Part shown: positions 7,042 to 14,565 of the stretch, one piece after another | How the letters are laid out: every line of letters begins with the position of its first letter | How positions within the stretch are numbered: the first letter of the stretch is position 1 | Assembly: GCA_902776615.1 (NCBI GenBank) | Contig: CACYQU010000020.1 | Span: forward strand, 1-33,657 | Origin: an uncultured bacterium | Lineage (GTDB): Bacteria; Verrucomicrobiota; Kiritimatiellia; RFP12; UBA1067 | Length of the DNA stretch: 33,657 nt | Reading direction: 5' to 3' | The notes under the pieces: model-generated | What the model saw: only the letters and a program-made list of their open reading frames with translations | Told to the model about the DNA's origin: nothing | Database searches by the model: none | Program-made: the position numbers and the translations under genes

Positions 7042-9055
7042 AATCGCTCCCTATTGTAAGGATGTTTCTTCCGCTATGCCGGCGGTATGTCACCGGCGAC
7101 ATTGTCTTTTTGACAATCAGAATTCCAAGGCCTCCGACAGCGCGCTCCTCTGCGCAGAGAGTAGTATCGGGGTCGCGGTGGGCCAGAGGATCGAACGGTT
7201 TGCCATCATCGGTGAGCACGAGGCGCACACCGTCTGGATAGCGCGTACGCTCGACGGTCATCGTCCAGTCCGTCGCGCCGGAATACCGCACTATGTTGGC
7301 AAATATCTCGTCCGCCGCAACCATCAGCCGGTTCTTGCAGGCGTCGGGCACCTGCACAAGCGCCGTCTCGAGATCGGCGGAGGCTTTCGCAAGATCTTCC
7401 ATTGTGGGACGGTATTTTCCCGAGAATGTTTCGGGGTCGCCGCGGTAGCAAAGAACGAGCTGCGTGCAGTCGTCGGCCTGCTCGACGCCTGTCGCGTAAC
7501 GGCGCATATCATCAATGACCGCGTTGAGAACAGCCGCTCTCTTCCGGGTGCCGTCGCCAAGCATCTTGAGAAGCCTGTCTTCACCGTAGAGCTCGCCAGA
7601 AGCGTTCGGCTGCTCGACGATGCCGTCTGTATACATGTAGATGGAATCGCCCGGTTCGAGTTGTATCTCGCTGACGTGGTATGGCACGCCTGGCATTGCG
7701 CCCAACACGAGCGACGGCCGCGACTTGAGATACTCCGCCTTGCCTCCGCGCATGACGACGGGCGGATTGTGCCCGGCGTTCACATATGTCACATGTCCGG
7801 TATGTCTGTTGATTACGCCCGCCCATACCGTCACGAAAGTGTTGGACGAATTGCCTTCGCAAAGCGCATCATTGGCCTCCTCGAACACACGGGCAAGAGG
7901 CTTGCCGGTCTGGGCGATGCTCTTTATTAGCGTTTTTGCCCTCATCATGAACATCGCCGCAGGCACGCCTTTGCCGCTGACATCCGCCACAAGGAACAAA
8001 ATGTGATCCTGGCTGGTGAAATAGAAGTCGTAAAAGTCGCCGCCGACCTCTTTTGCGGTATCCATCGCCGCCCAGATGTCGACGCGCGGCTCGTCGGGGA
8101 AAGGCGGGAACACGTTAGGCAAGGCCGCAAGTTGAATGTCTTTCGCCATCTCCAGCTCTTTCGCCGACTGGATGCGCAACTGCTGACGCACAAACGCGGA
8201 TATCACAAAGCCAACAAGCAAAGCAACGAACACAAGCGCAGCGCCGTTCAGCGCGGCAGTCGCGCCGACGAGAACGTCGCGTTGCACCGCAGCGGAATCT
8301 TTGGGAACCATCACATACACCGGGAAGCCCTCGATCTCCTTGCGCTTCCAGTAGAACGAATCGCCGGGATCGGTCCATAGCGAGCCCTCGCGATTGGGCT
8401 CTTCGTAGTCCGACAGTATAAGCCCGGTCGCGGTTGTCACCACGATTCCGCCGGTTCCGCCCACGCGCCAGTTGCGGAACAGATCTATGATCGAAGAACG
8501 GGACAGCCCGCGCAAAGACTCGCCATCGCAACCGATCTCCACGAAACCTCCGGCGGACGGACGCCACACTCCCACAAACTTGCGCCATGCTCCGTTCGCG
8601 GTATTAGAACGGTACGGCTGGCAGTATTCCGTCTCAGGCCCTGTCACGAGGCACATCATGTCCTCGGCCTTGCCGCCCGCCGTCCTGAAGTTGAAGGCGG
8701 GCTTTCCAGGCGCAGCGAGATAGTCCGGCACAGACGAGTAGGTTATGTCGCCATCTGGATTGGCTACGCTGATTTCGGTGACATGCAGTTCCTTCGCAAG
8801 CGCCTGAAGAGACTCCGTATCTAGCGGATAACCGTCGTCAATACGCTCTCTCGCCGCCATACACTGAAGCACAAGCCTTACGTCGACGCAGTCGATTATC
8901 TCGTCCTCGGCGCTCTCGAACGTTCGGTCGATGAGCTTGTAGGCGTCGCGCTCGGACAGTCTGCTGTGGAGAAACCACGTAAACGCCATGGACAGAATGA
9001 ACGCCGTCAGAACGCTGACGACAAGTTTCAGGTTGAGGCTGCGCCGCTGTGTCAT
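7019..9055 (-). CDS. Membrane receptor phosphatase: extracytoplasmic sensor, SpoIIE/PP2C phosphatase and RsbW-like ATPase in one chain
   Basis: 678 residues. Membrane segment 1 is about 10-29 and segment 2 about 263-288, enclosing a roughly 230-residue extracytoplasmic region that may be Cache-like (VTEISVANPDGDITYSS). The PP2C/SpoIIE domain (about 305-540) has GGDFYDFY (338-345), VADVSGKGVPAAMFM (356-370), NAGHNPP (426-432), YTDG (475-478) and DDCT (528-531), which supply the metal-binding Asp residues. The C-terminal HATPase (about 550-670) keeps the N-box E583..N587, G1 TDDGKPFD (615-622) and G2 GGLG (641-644), so it looks active as an RsbW-type kinase or anti-sigma domain. It overlaps the upstream solute-binding protein gene by 4 bases (ATGA) and the downstream STAS gene by 23 bases. 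Having both the phosphatase and the kinase-like domain in one protein suggests two-way control of the STAS partner. Confidence 0.93.
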   Translation of the reverse strand: MTQRRSLNLKLVVSVLTAFILSMAFTWFLHSRLSERDAYKLIDRTFESAEDEIIDCVDVRLVLQCMAARERIDDGYPLDTESLQALAKELHVTEISVANPDGDITYSSVPDYLAAPGKPAFNFRTAGGKAEDMMCLVTGPETEYCQPYRSNTANGAWRKFVGVWRPSAGGFVEIGCDGESLRGLSRSSIIDLFRNWRVGGTGGIVVTTATGLILSDYEEPNREGSLWTDPGDSFYWKRKEIEGFPVYVMVPKDSAAVQRDVLVGATAALNGAALVFVALLVGFVISAFVRQQLRIQSAKELEMAKDIQLAALPNVFPPFPDEPRVDIWAAMDTAKEVGGDFYDFYFTSQDHILFLVADVSGKGVPAAMFMMRAKTLIKSIAQTGKPLARVFEEANDALCEGNSSNTFVTVWAGVINRHTGHVTYVNAGHNPPVVMRGGKAEYLKSRPSLVLGAMPGVPYHVSEIQLEPGDSIYMYTDGIVEQPNASGELYGEDRLLKMLGDGTRKRAAVLNAVIDDMRRYATGVEQADDCTQLVLCYRGDPETFSGKYRPTMEDLAKASADLETALVQVPDACKNRLMVAADEIFANIVRYSGATDWTMTVERTRYPDGVRLVLTDDGKPFDPLAHRDPDTTLCAEERAVGGLGILIVKKTMSPVTYRRHSGRNILTIGSDYGNQDKK

Positions 9056-9762
9056 TTCGCCCTCCTTTCAGCTATGACGGCATTTGCCGCGGCAAGCACA
9101 TCGGGACGCCTCTTGTCGACCGCGACGCCGTAGAATTCGCGAGTCTCCTGTTCTGAAACCGAAAATACGCCTCCCGACGACTTTGCAAAAGTCGCAAGCT
9201 GGATGCCGTCGAACAGCACCGCGTCTATCTCGTCTCTACTGAGCGCCGTGATTGCGTCCTGTATGCGCAGGTAGCGCTTGGGATCGCAACCGTGCAGACA
9301 AAGATAGAAGTCGTGGGTCGAATCGGACTCTATGCCGATGCGGATGATGTTGAGCTGCGACATGCGCGGCACCTTGCCGCCGGTCTTGTACAGGAAGCGC
9401 GCACCACCCTCGCCGTACGGCTCGGAAAAATCCACATCGCGCCGCCGGGCTTCGGTCATAGTTATGGTGGCGATCGAAAAGTCCGCCGTGCCCGCCTTGA
9501 GGCGCGGCAGTATTTCTATGAAATCCACGCCCTCCATGTCAAGCTTGCGCCCCATCTTCGCGGCAACCTCGCGCGCGAAATCGACATCCGTGCCGACGAT
9601 CTCGCCCGAAGCATTCCTGTAGCAACACGGCGGCTCGGTTGGATTGGCGAGAAACAGCAACGGACGCGACGCGTCGGCTATGCGAGGATCTGCGGGCTGC
9701 CTGTTTGTCGCATCGGAACAGCCTGCGATGGCGACCAGCGCCAGGATAGCGTATGTTTTCAT
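9052..9762 (-). CDS. Orphan solute-binding lipoprotein (SBP_bac_3, polar amino acid type)
   Basis: 236 residues. A signal peptide with a lipobox-like end (LVAIAGC) predicts lipidation at Cys15. The mature part follows the SBP_bac_3 pattern: PTEPPCCYRNASGEIVGTD early, DVDFAREVAAKMGR, FIEILPRLKAGTADF, ATITMTEARRRDVDFSEPY, and an acidic ligand-pocket style segment DEIDAVLFD later. It is shorter and more divergent than the second binding protein at 13775-14512. No permease or ATPase accompanies it. Instead its start overlaps the MATE gene by 4 bases and its stop overlaps the SpoIIE-type receptor by 4 bases. The likely role is ligand presentation to the membrane receptor or to the MATE transporter rather than ABC import; this is inference from gene order. 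Confidence 0.88.
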   Translation of the reverse strand: MKTYAILALVAIAGCSDATNRQPADPRIADASRPLLFLANPTEPPCCYRNASGEIVGTDVDFAREVAAKMGRKLDMEGVDFIEILPRLKAGTADFSIATITMTEARRRDVDFSEPYGEGGARFLYKTGGKVPRMSQLNIIRIGIESDSTHDFYLCLHGCDPKRYLRIQDAITALSRDEIDAVLFDGIQLATFAKSSGGVFSVSEQETREFYGVAVDKRRPDVLAAANAVIAERRAK

Positions 9763-11453
9763 AGCTTGAATACGTTTCGGTTGAATCCTGTTGTCGTGAT
9801 GTTGCGGCGGTTCGGAATTTCGGTCATCAGATTGGATACGAGATAGCTGCGCAACGACGAGACCTGCGCGTCGGCGTCGGTAATGTCGAATATCTCGCCG
9901 TCGTCGCGCAGCACAAGGGCAAGCCCGTTTCCCTCATCGACCGTCACCTCGGCAAGAATGCGCTTCCCTTTATTGTGGTCGTGCACGACCATAAGCGCCT
10001 CCTCCACAAGAAGAGCCGCCTTCGCCGCGCGACGGCCTTCAAGCCCCGTCTGTTTGAGATGCGCCTCGACGGCCGCGGAGGCGGCGCATATCTCCACAGG
10101 ATCCAACGAGAGATCGAACACGCGCAGATCCTTTTCGCGGTCTTCGGGCAGGATGAACGGAAACCGGGCGCGCCCTTCGCGAACGAGCAAATACAGCGAA
10201 AGCGCCGCAATCGCAACGCATGGTGCAATACCAAGCGCAAACCAGAAACCATGCGCACCGAAAAGCGCGCCGCCGGCGGAAAACAGTGCGAGCGGCGCTA
10301 TGAGCACGGCCGAAAGCGTCAGCACCGTCGAAAGAATCTCCCTCTTTATGAAAACATAGTACGAATTGAAAAGCAGCACGAGCGCAAGCCCTGGCAGCGA
10401 AAGCGATACAAGCCTTACTGCGAGGCGGCCCTCGGGCAGAATGGAGGCATCCTGCACACCGGCGAGGGCTAGCATCATGTCCGGACAAGCAAGCAGCAGC
10501 AACATCGCTCCGCATCCTTCAACCAAGGCCGTGAACAGCGCGATGCGCATGACGCGCTTGGTCAACACGACATTCTTTTCGCCTATGTATACGCTCGCAA
10601 GCGGCTGCGCGGCATTTGCCACGCCATCAAAGATCTCCGATATGCCGATTGTCATAACCGCAACAGCAAGAATCGGCAGGAGCTCCGAGCCGAAGTGGGC
10701 TATTACATATACATTTAGCGAAAACATGAGCGTCGCCTTGCCCAGATTCTTGCTGCCGTCGCCAAAGGAAGTGCGGGCCATGCGCAGAAGATCCGACAGC
10801 ACGAAATGCCGAGAGAATCCGAGCATACACCCCTTCTTGCGAAAATGGAACAGCAACACGACTGTCGCCAGAAGCGACCCAAGCCCCGTACCCACAGCGC
10901 AGCCCGCCGTGCCAAATGCCATAGTCAGCGGAATCGACAGGGCACAGTTCCCGACCAGCTGTGCGATGTATGAATAGAACGACAGCTTCGCATCGCCGTC
11001 GGTGTAGCACATCGTGCCCAGGAAAAACGCCACAGGCTGCAGAACCGCCGCAGGCAGGAACCACAGCCAGTAGTCCGACGTCATTGCAGACACCTCCGGC
11101 GACGCGCCAAACGCCGCAATGGCTGGAGTGCGCACGAGCGCAAGCACGGTCGCCACCAGCAGGCCAGCCGCAACCGATGAAATGCAGCCAAGCGTGAAAT
11201 AGCCTCTCGCGCGGCGCAAATGCATGGCACCTAGTTCAGTCGCAAAGAAAACGCTCGTACCGACCGTCACCATCATGGCCGCAAAAGTGACGATCTCGAA
11301 CACTCCTTGCATCAAGTTGACGGCGGAAAGCCCCGTCTCGCCGAGAATATGTCCGCAAATGACCGAGTCCGACATTCCCATAAGGAACTCGGCCGCCATC
11401 GCAAACGTTGCTGCGGGCAGAAACGATTTGAACTTCGATGCCGCAAACGTCAT
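9759..11453 (-). CDS. MATE-family transporter fused to a C-terminal RsbW-like ATPase domain
   Basis: 564 residues from the ATG at 11453. An in-frame extension further upstream exists but only overlaps the uracil phosphoribosyltransferase gene, and its Arg-rich composition is typical of an out-of-frame read. Residues 1-440 carry about 12 hydrophobic segments with MATE/DinF character (MGMSDSVICGHILGETGLSAVN near the start). Residues 443-564 resemble an anti-sigma-type HATPase. The helix with VEEALMVV sits at the N-box position but lacks the metal-binding Asn. G1-like RDDGEIFD (516-523) is present, while a clear G2 Gly motif is missing and the end reads TTGFNRNVF. ATP binding may therefore be weak or lost. 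The gene follows upp by 2 bases and overlaps the next lipoprotein gene by ATGA. The substrate is unknown. Confidence 0.88.
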   Translation of the reverse strand: MTFAASKFKSFLPAATFAMAAEFLMGMSDSVICGHILGETGLSAVNLMQGVFEIVTFAAMMVTVGTSVFFATELGAMHLRRARGYFTLGCISSVAAGLLVATVLALVRTPAIAAFGASPEVSAMTSDYWLWFLPAAVLQPVAFFLGTMCYTDGDAKLSFYSYIAQLVGNCALSIPLTMAFGTAGCAVGTGLGSLLATVVLLFHFRKKGCMLGFSRHFVLSDLLRMARTSFGDGSKNLGKATLMFSLNVYVIAHFGSELLPILAVAVMTIGISEIFDGVANAAQPLASVYIGEKNVVLTKRVMRIALFTALVEGCGAMLLLLACPDMMLALAGVQDASILPEGRLAVRLVSLSLPGLALVLLFNSYYVFIKREILSTVLTLSAVLIAPLALFSAGGALFGAHGFWFALGIAPCVAIAALSLYLLVREGRARFPFILPEDREKDLRVFDLSLDPVEICAASAAVEAHLKQTGLEGRRAAKAALLVEEALMVVHDHNKGKRILAEVTVDEGNGLALVLRDDGEIFDITDADAQVSSLRSYLVSNLMTEIPNRRNITTTGFNRNVFKL

Positions 11454-11455
11454 CT

Positions 11456-12082
11456 CTACAGAGTTCCGAAGATTCGGTCGCCTGCGTCGCCGAGACCCGG
11501 CACGATGTAGAAGTGCGAATTGAGCCGCTCGTCCTTTGCGGCCGTGTAGACGGGAACGTCCGGGTGTTCGCTCTCGAATTTGGCGATTCCTTCTGGCGCG
11601 CTGATGAGGTTGAGAAACTTGATGCGCTTGTAACCGAGTTTCTTGAGCTGCGCCACGGCGTCGCAAGCGCTTCCGCCGGTGGCGAGCATCGGGTCTATGA
11701 CCAGAGCAAGTTCCTCGCCATCCTTGGCCGGCGGAACCTTCGCATAGTACGGAACCGGTTCCGCCGTGGTCTCGTTGCGCTGCATTCCGAGCACGCCGAC
11801 CTTTGCATACGGCAGAACATTCAGCATTGCGTCAAGCATGCCCATACCGGCGCGGAGGATCGGCACAAGGATTATGCGTGGCTCGTTGACCTTGACACCC
11901 TTCGCCTTGGCGACCGGCGTCACCACCTCTACTTCGGATACGCGAATGTCTCTGAGCGCCTCGTAGGCGAGAAAAACCGTTATCTCGTTTACAAGCTCGC
12001 GAAAGAGCTTAGGCGGGGTTTCGTGGTCGCGCATCAGTGTCACGCGGTGGCCTACGAGCGGGTGGTCAAGTACGACGTTCAT
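11456..12082 (-). CDS. upp: Uracil phosphoribosyltransferase
   Basis: 208 residues, the standard UPRT length. It converts uracil plus PRPP to UMP in pyrimidine salvage. The PRPP loop is VIDPMLATGGSA (129-139 region), the flexible-loop region is ILVPILRAGMGM (71-82), and the uracil-binding end is VPGLGDAGDRIFGT (194-207). The start at 12082 is chosen because AAGGAG lies about 8 bases upstream and the family N-terminus (VVLDHPLVGHRVTLMRD) begins there; the in-frame upstream extension only overlaps the ABC ATPase gene. It lies 28 bases after the ABC ATPase stop and 2 bases before the MATE gene. The purine permease downstream and the dihydroorotase upstream place it in a nucleobase-rich neighbourhood. 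Confidence 0.97.
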   Translation of the reverse strand: MNVVLDHPLVGHRVTLMRDHETPPKLFRELVNEITVFLAYEALRDIRVSEVEVVTPVAKAKGVKVNEPRIILVPILRAGMGMLDAMLNVLPYAKVGVLGMQRNETTAEPVPYYAKVPPAKDGEELALVIDPMLATGGSACDAVAQLKKLGYKRIKFLNLISAPEGIAKFESEHPDVPVYTAAKDERLNSHFYIVPGLGDAGDRIFGTL

Positions 12083-12110
12083 GGATTCTCCTTTTGATTT
12101 GGTGGTTTGT

Positions 12111-13055
12111 TCAGTTATTGACTGACAACAACAGTTTTCTGATCGCGGCGGACTCCTCGATCGAAACCTTTCCGTCTGCAATGGCGCCATCTATCGCATT
12201 GTCCAGCAGCGCCACGAAACCGCCGGCGCCTTTGAGGGGCTTGAGCATCTCCTTGAGACGCTTGGCCTCGTCCAAATCGACGACACCGTCGGCGAGCACA
12301 TCAGATCGGACGCTCTCGACATTCACCTTGCCAAGGAACAGTTTGAGTCTGTTAGACTTGGGCGCGCCGAAAATTTCCCCGGGCGTGCCCTCCTCGGCTA
12401 TGTGACCACCTTCCAGAAAGAGGACGCGGCTGGACACATCGCGGGCAAAGCGCATTTCATGCGTGACCACGACCATCGTCATGCCGTTCTTCGCGAGATC
12501 CTTCATGACATCGAGAACCTCGCCGACCATTTCCGGATCAAGCGCCGATGTCGGCTCGTCGAACAGCATTACCTTTGGCTCCATCGCGAGCGAGCGCACG
12601 ATCGCCACGCGCTGCTTCTGTCCGCCGGAAAGCTGCTGCGGATATGCTGTCGCCTTGTCGGCCAGCCCTACGCGGTCGAGCAGCTCCATTGCTTTTTTCT
12701 CGGCGGCGGCGCGTTGTACACCGCGAACCAGGCGCGGCGCAAGTGTTATATTGTCGAGTATCGACAGGTGCGGGAACAGGTTGAAATGCTGGAAAACCAT
12801 GCCCATCTCGCTGCGAACACGGTTCTTGGTGGCCTCGTCCGTAGAGACGATGTCCACGCCATCAAAATAGATGTGGCCTTCCGTTGGCGTCTCAAGAAGG
12901 TTCATGCACCTTAGGAACGTGGACTTTCCACTGCCGCTCGGCCCGATCATGACAACAACTTCGCCGCGCCGTATGTCTGTAGAAAGGCCTTTCAAGACCT
13001 CAAGCCTGCCGAAGTGCTTCTTTAGTCCTTCTATTTTGAGAAGAGTCTCTGCCAT
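12111..13055 (-). CDS. Polar amino acid ABC transporter ATPase (GlnQ/HisP type) with C-terminal TerB/EF-hand-like module
   Basis: 314 residues against about 240-255 for ordinary GlnQ-type ATPases. The ATPase core (1-240) is complete: Walker [10 protein letters not shown] (38-46), Q-loop [11 protein letters not shown], signature LSGGQKQRV (142-150), Walker [13 protein letters not shown] (162-173) and H-loop His199. The extra C-terminus (about 246-314) contains [15 protein letters not shown] and [19 protein letters not shown], two similar half-repeats. The same module occurs at the N-terminus of the purine permease and at the C-terminus of the NhaC-type antiporter. A Shine-Dalgarno (AGAAGG) precedes the start, and the permease gene ends 15 bases upstream. 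The ATPase energises uptake by the permease at 13071-13778; the tail is a candidate regulatory domain. Confidence 0.95.
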   Translation of the reverse strand: MAETLLKIEGLKKHFGRLEVLKGLSTDIRRGEVVVMIGPSGSGKSTFLRCMNLLETPTEGHIYFDGVDIVSTDEATKNRVRSEMGMVFQHFNLFPHLSILDNITLAPRLVRGVQRAAAEKKAMELLDRVGLADKATAYPQQLSGGQKQRVAIVRSLAMEPKVMLFDEPTSALDPEMVGEVLDVMKDLAKNGMTMVVVTHEMRFARDVSSRVLFLEGGHIAEEGTPGEIFGAPKSNRLKLFLGKVNVESVRSDVLADGVVDLDEAKRLKEMLKPLKGAGGFVALLDNAIDGAIADGKVSIEESAAIRKLLLSVNN

Positions 13056-13070
13056 CGCCTTCTTTCTCCT

Positions 13071-13778
13071 TTACGAATCGTTATGGACCGGGTCGGCGCC
13101 AGTCGCCCTGAGGTGACGTTCAAGTTTGCCCAGAAGCCATGTGAATGTCATCACCAGCACCAAGTATACCGACGCTACGGAAAGGTAGGGCAGATATACC
13201 GAATACGTCTGCGAGCGTATTATGTCGCCGCCTTTCGCAAGATCAATGAGCGCGATATAGCCGACAATGGACGTATCCTTCATCAGAACGATGAATTCGT
13301 TGCCCAGCGCAGGCAGAACGTTGCGAACCGCCTGCGGCAGAACGATCCGGAACATCGATCTCCAGTAGGACAGCCCCAACGCGCGCGCGGCTTCCATCTG
13401 GCCGGGATCTATGGAAACGATTCCAGCGCGGATTATCTCCGCCTGGTACGCGCCCGAGTTGAGCCCGAAAGCCAGAATGGCAATTGCAATCTTGGAGTCA
13501 ACGCTTCTGAGTATTATGTAATATGTTATCAGAAGCTGAACCACCATCGGAGTGCCGCGGATGACAGTGAGATAGACCTTCGCCAGAAGGTTCAACAGCG
13601 CAAAGCGACCGTACTTGTCGTGTGTAGACCGCACGACCGCCACGATGAAGCCGATGACAAGCCCCAGCACTATGGCGGCAAGTGCGACCTCCAGCGTAAC
13701 GCAAAGGCCGTTGGCCAGATACTCCCAGCGCCCGTTCTTTACAAAACAGAGCGCGAAGTCATCAAGAAAAGCGCTCAC
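13071..13778 (-). CDS. Polar amino acid ABC transporter permease (HisM/GlnP family)
   Basis: 235 residues with about five hydrophobic segments and the cytoplasmic EAA coupling loop EAARALGLSYWRSMFRIVLP around 150-168, typical of the HisM/GlnP group. VRSTHDKYGRFALLNLLAKV and TVIRGTPMVVQLLITYYII are family blocks. The start codon is GTG at 13778; it overlaps the binding-protein stop as GTGA, so translation is coupled. It forms the membrane channel, probably as a homodimer since only one permease gene is present, with the ATPase at 12111-13055 and the lipoprotein at 13775-14512. Confidence 0.95.
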   Translation of the reverse strand: MSAFLDDFALCFVKNGRWEYLANGLCVTLEVALAAIVLGLVIGFIVAVVRSTHDKYGRFALLNLLAKVYLTVIRGTPMVVQLLITYYIILRSVDSKIAIAILAFGLNSGAYQAEIIRAGIVSIDPGQMEAARALGLSYWRSMFRIVLPQAVRNVLPALGNEFIVLMKDTSIVGYIALIDLAKGGDIIRSQTYSVYLPYLSVASVYLVLVMTFTWLLGKLERHLRATGADPVHNDS

Positions 13779-14512
13779 TTGTTCTTGAGGCTGTCAGCCT
13801 CGGCGGTGAATTCGGCAACCCACTTGGCAAGACGCCCGTCGGACTTGATCTCCGCGATTGTCTCGTCTATGATCTTCAAGAGATCGGGACGCCCCTTCTT
13901 GATCGCGATTGCATAGTCCTCGCTGGTAACAAAGTCGCTTATCGCCAAATCGTTCTCTCCCTTGACGCAGTTCTTTGCGGGGTCGATGTCGGCAATCACG
14001 AAATCGACGCGCCCGGCCTTGAGTGCCGCAACAGCCTCTGCAGGCGAGCGGCTGCGCTCTGGCTCCTGCCCGAGCTGTTCGAGAACATATGTTTCACTCG
14101 TCGTGCCGCCCTGCACGCCGATGCGCTTTCCTTTGAGCTGCGCCGGACCGGTGTACGGATTCGACTTGGAGTACACGACTACAATTCCCGTCGTGACATA
14201 TGGGATGGAGAAATCAACGTTCTTCTTGCGGTCTTCGGTGACAGTGATGCCTGCCGCGGCGAGATCGGCCTTGCCGGAAATAACCGCTGGTATCACCGAA
14301 TCGAAGTCGACTGTCTCGCACTGGAATTTCTTTCCAAGCTTCTGGGCGATGGCGCGGCATATCTCTACATCGATACCGACTATCTCCTGTCCGCGAAGGA
14401 ACTCATAAGGCGGGAATGTCGCCTCTGTGATCATCTTGATCGCATCATCATTGTTCTGCGAGCAACCGCAGACGCACAGCGCCGCAACAGCGGCCATAAT
14501 CATTTTGTTCAT
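13775..14512 (-). CDS. Polar amino acid ABC transporter substrate-binding lipoprotein
   Basis: 245 residues from the ATG at 14512, chosen because AAGGAG lies about 8 bases upstream. An in-frame ATG 21 bases further up is inside the leader and lacks such a site. The signal peptide ends in a lipobox-like ALCVCGCS. The mature protein shows the SBP_bac_3 pattern: TEATFPPYEFLRGQEIVGID, then ICRAIAQKLGKKFQCETVDF, then VISGKADLAAAGITVTEDRKK, with the conserved arginine/aspartate contacts for an alpha-amino-acid group. It delivers the amino acid to the permease that overlaps its stop codon. A dedicated extended -10 promoter (14557-14565) precedes the gene. Substrate identity (glutamine, arginine or cystine class) cannot be decided by eye. 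Confidence 0.95.
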   Translation of the reverse strand: MNKMIMAAVAALCVCGCSQNNDDAIKMITEATFPPYEFLRGQEIVGIDVEICRAIAQKLGKKFQCETVDFDSVIPAVISGKADLAAAGITVTEDRKKNVDFSIPYVTTGIVVVYSKSNPYTGPAQLKGKRIGVQGGTTSETYVLEQLGQEPERSRSPAEAVAALKAGRVDFVIADIDPAKNCVKGENDLAISDFVTSEDYAIAIKKGRPDLLKIIDETIAEIKSDGRLAKWVAEFTAEADSLKNK

Positions 14513-14556
14513 TGTAGTTCTCCTTGTTTTCATGTCCGTGTGAAACAGTTGTGGGT

Positions 14557-14565
14557 ATTATACCA
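14557..14565 (-). promoter_or_regulatory. Extended -10 promoter of the amino-acid ABC operon
   Basis: TGGTATAAT on the minus strand, overlapping the stop codon of the dihydroorotase gene. The predicted leader is about 38 bases and contains the AAGGAG site of the binding-protein gene. Downstream genes to the response regulator are closely spaced and could share this transcript. Confidence 0.75.

Noticed and set aside
11454..11666. Upstream extension of the MATE gene
   Set aside because: The added residues are Arg-rich and wholly overlap upp in another frame; the ATG at 11453 lies 2 bases after the upp stop.
12083..12190. Upstream extension of uracil phosphoribosyltransferase
   Set aside because: The family N-terminus and the Shine-Dalgarno fit the ATG at 12082; the extension overlaps the end of the ABC ATPase gene.
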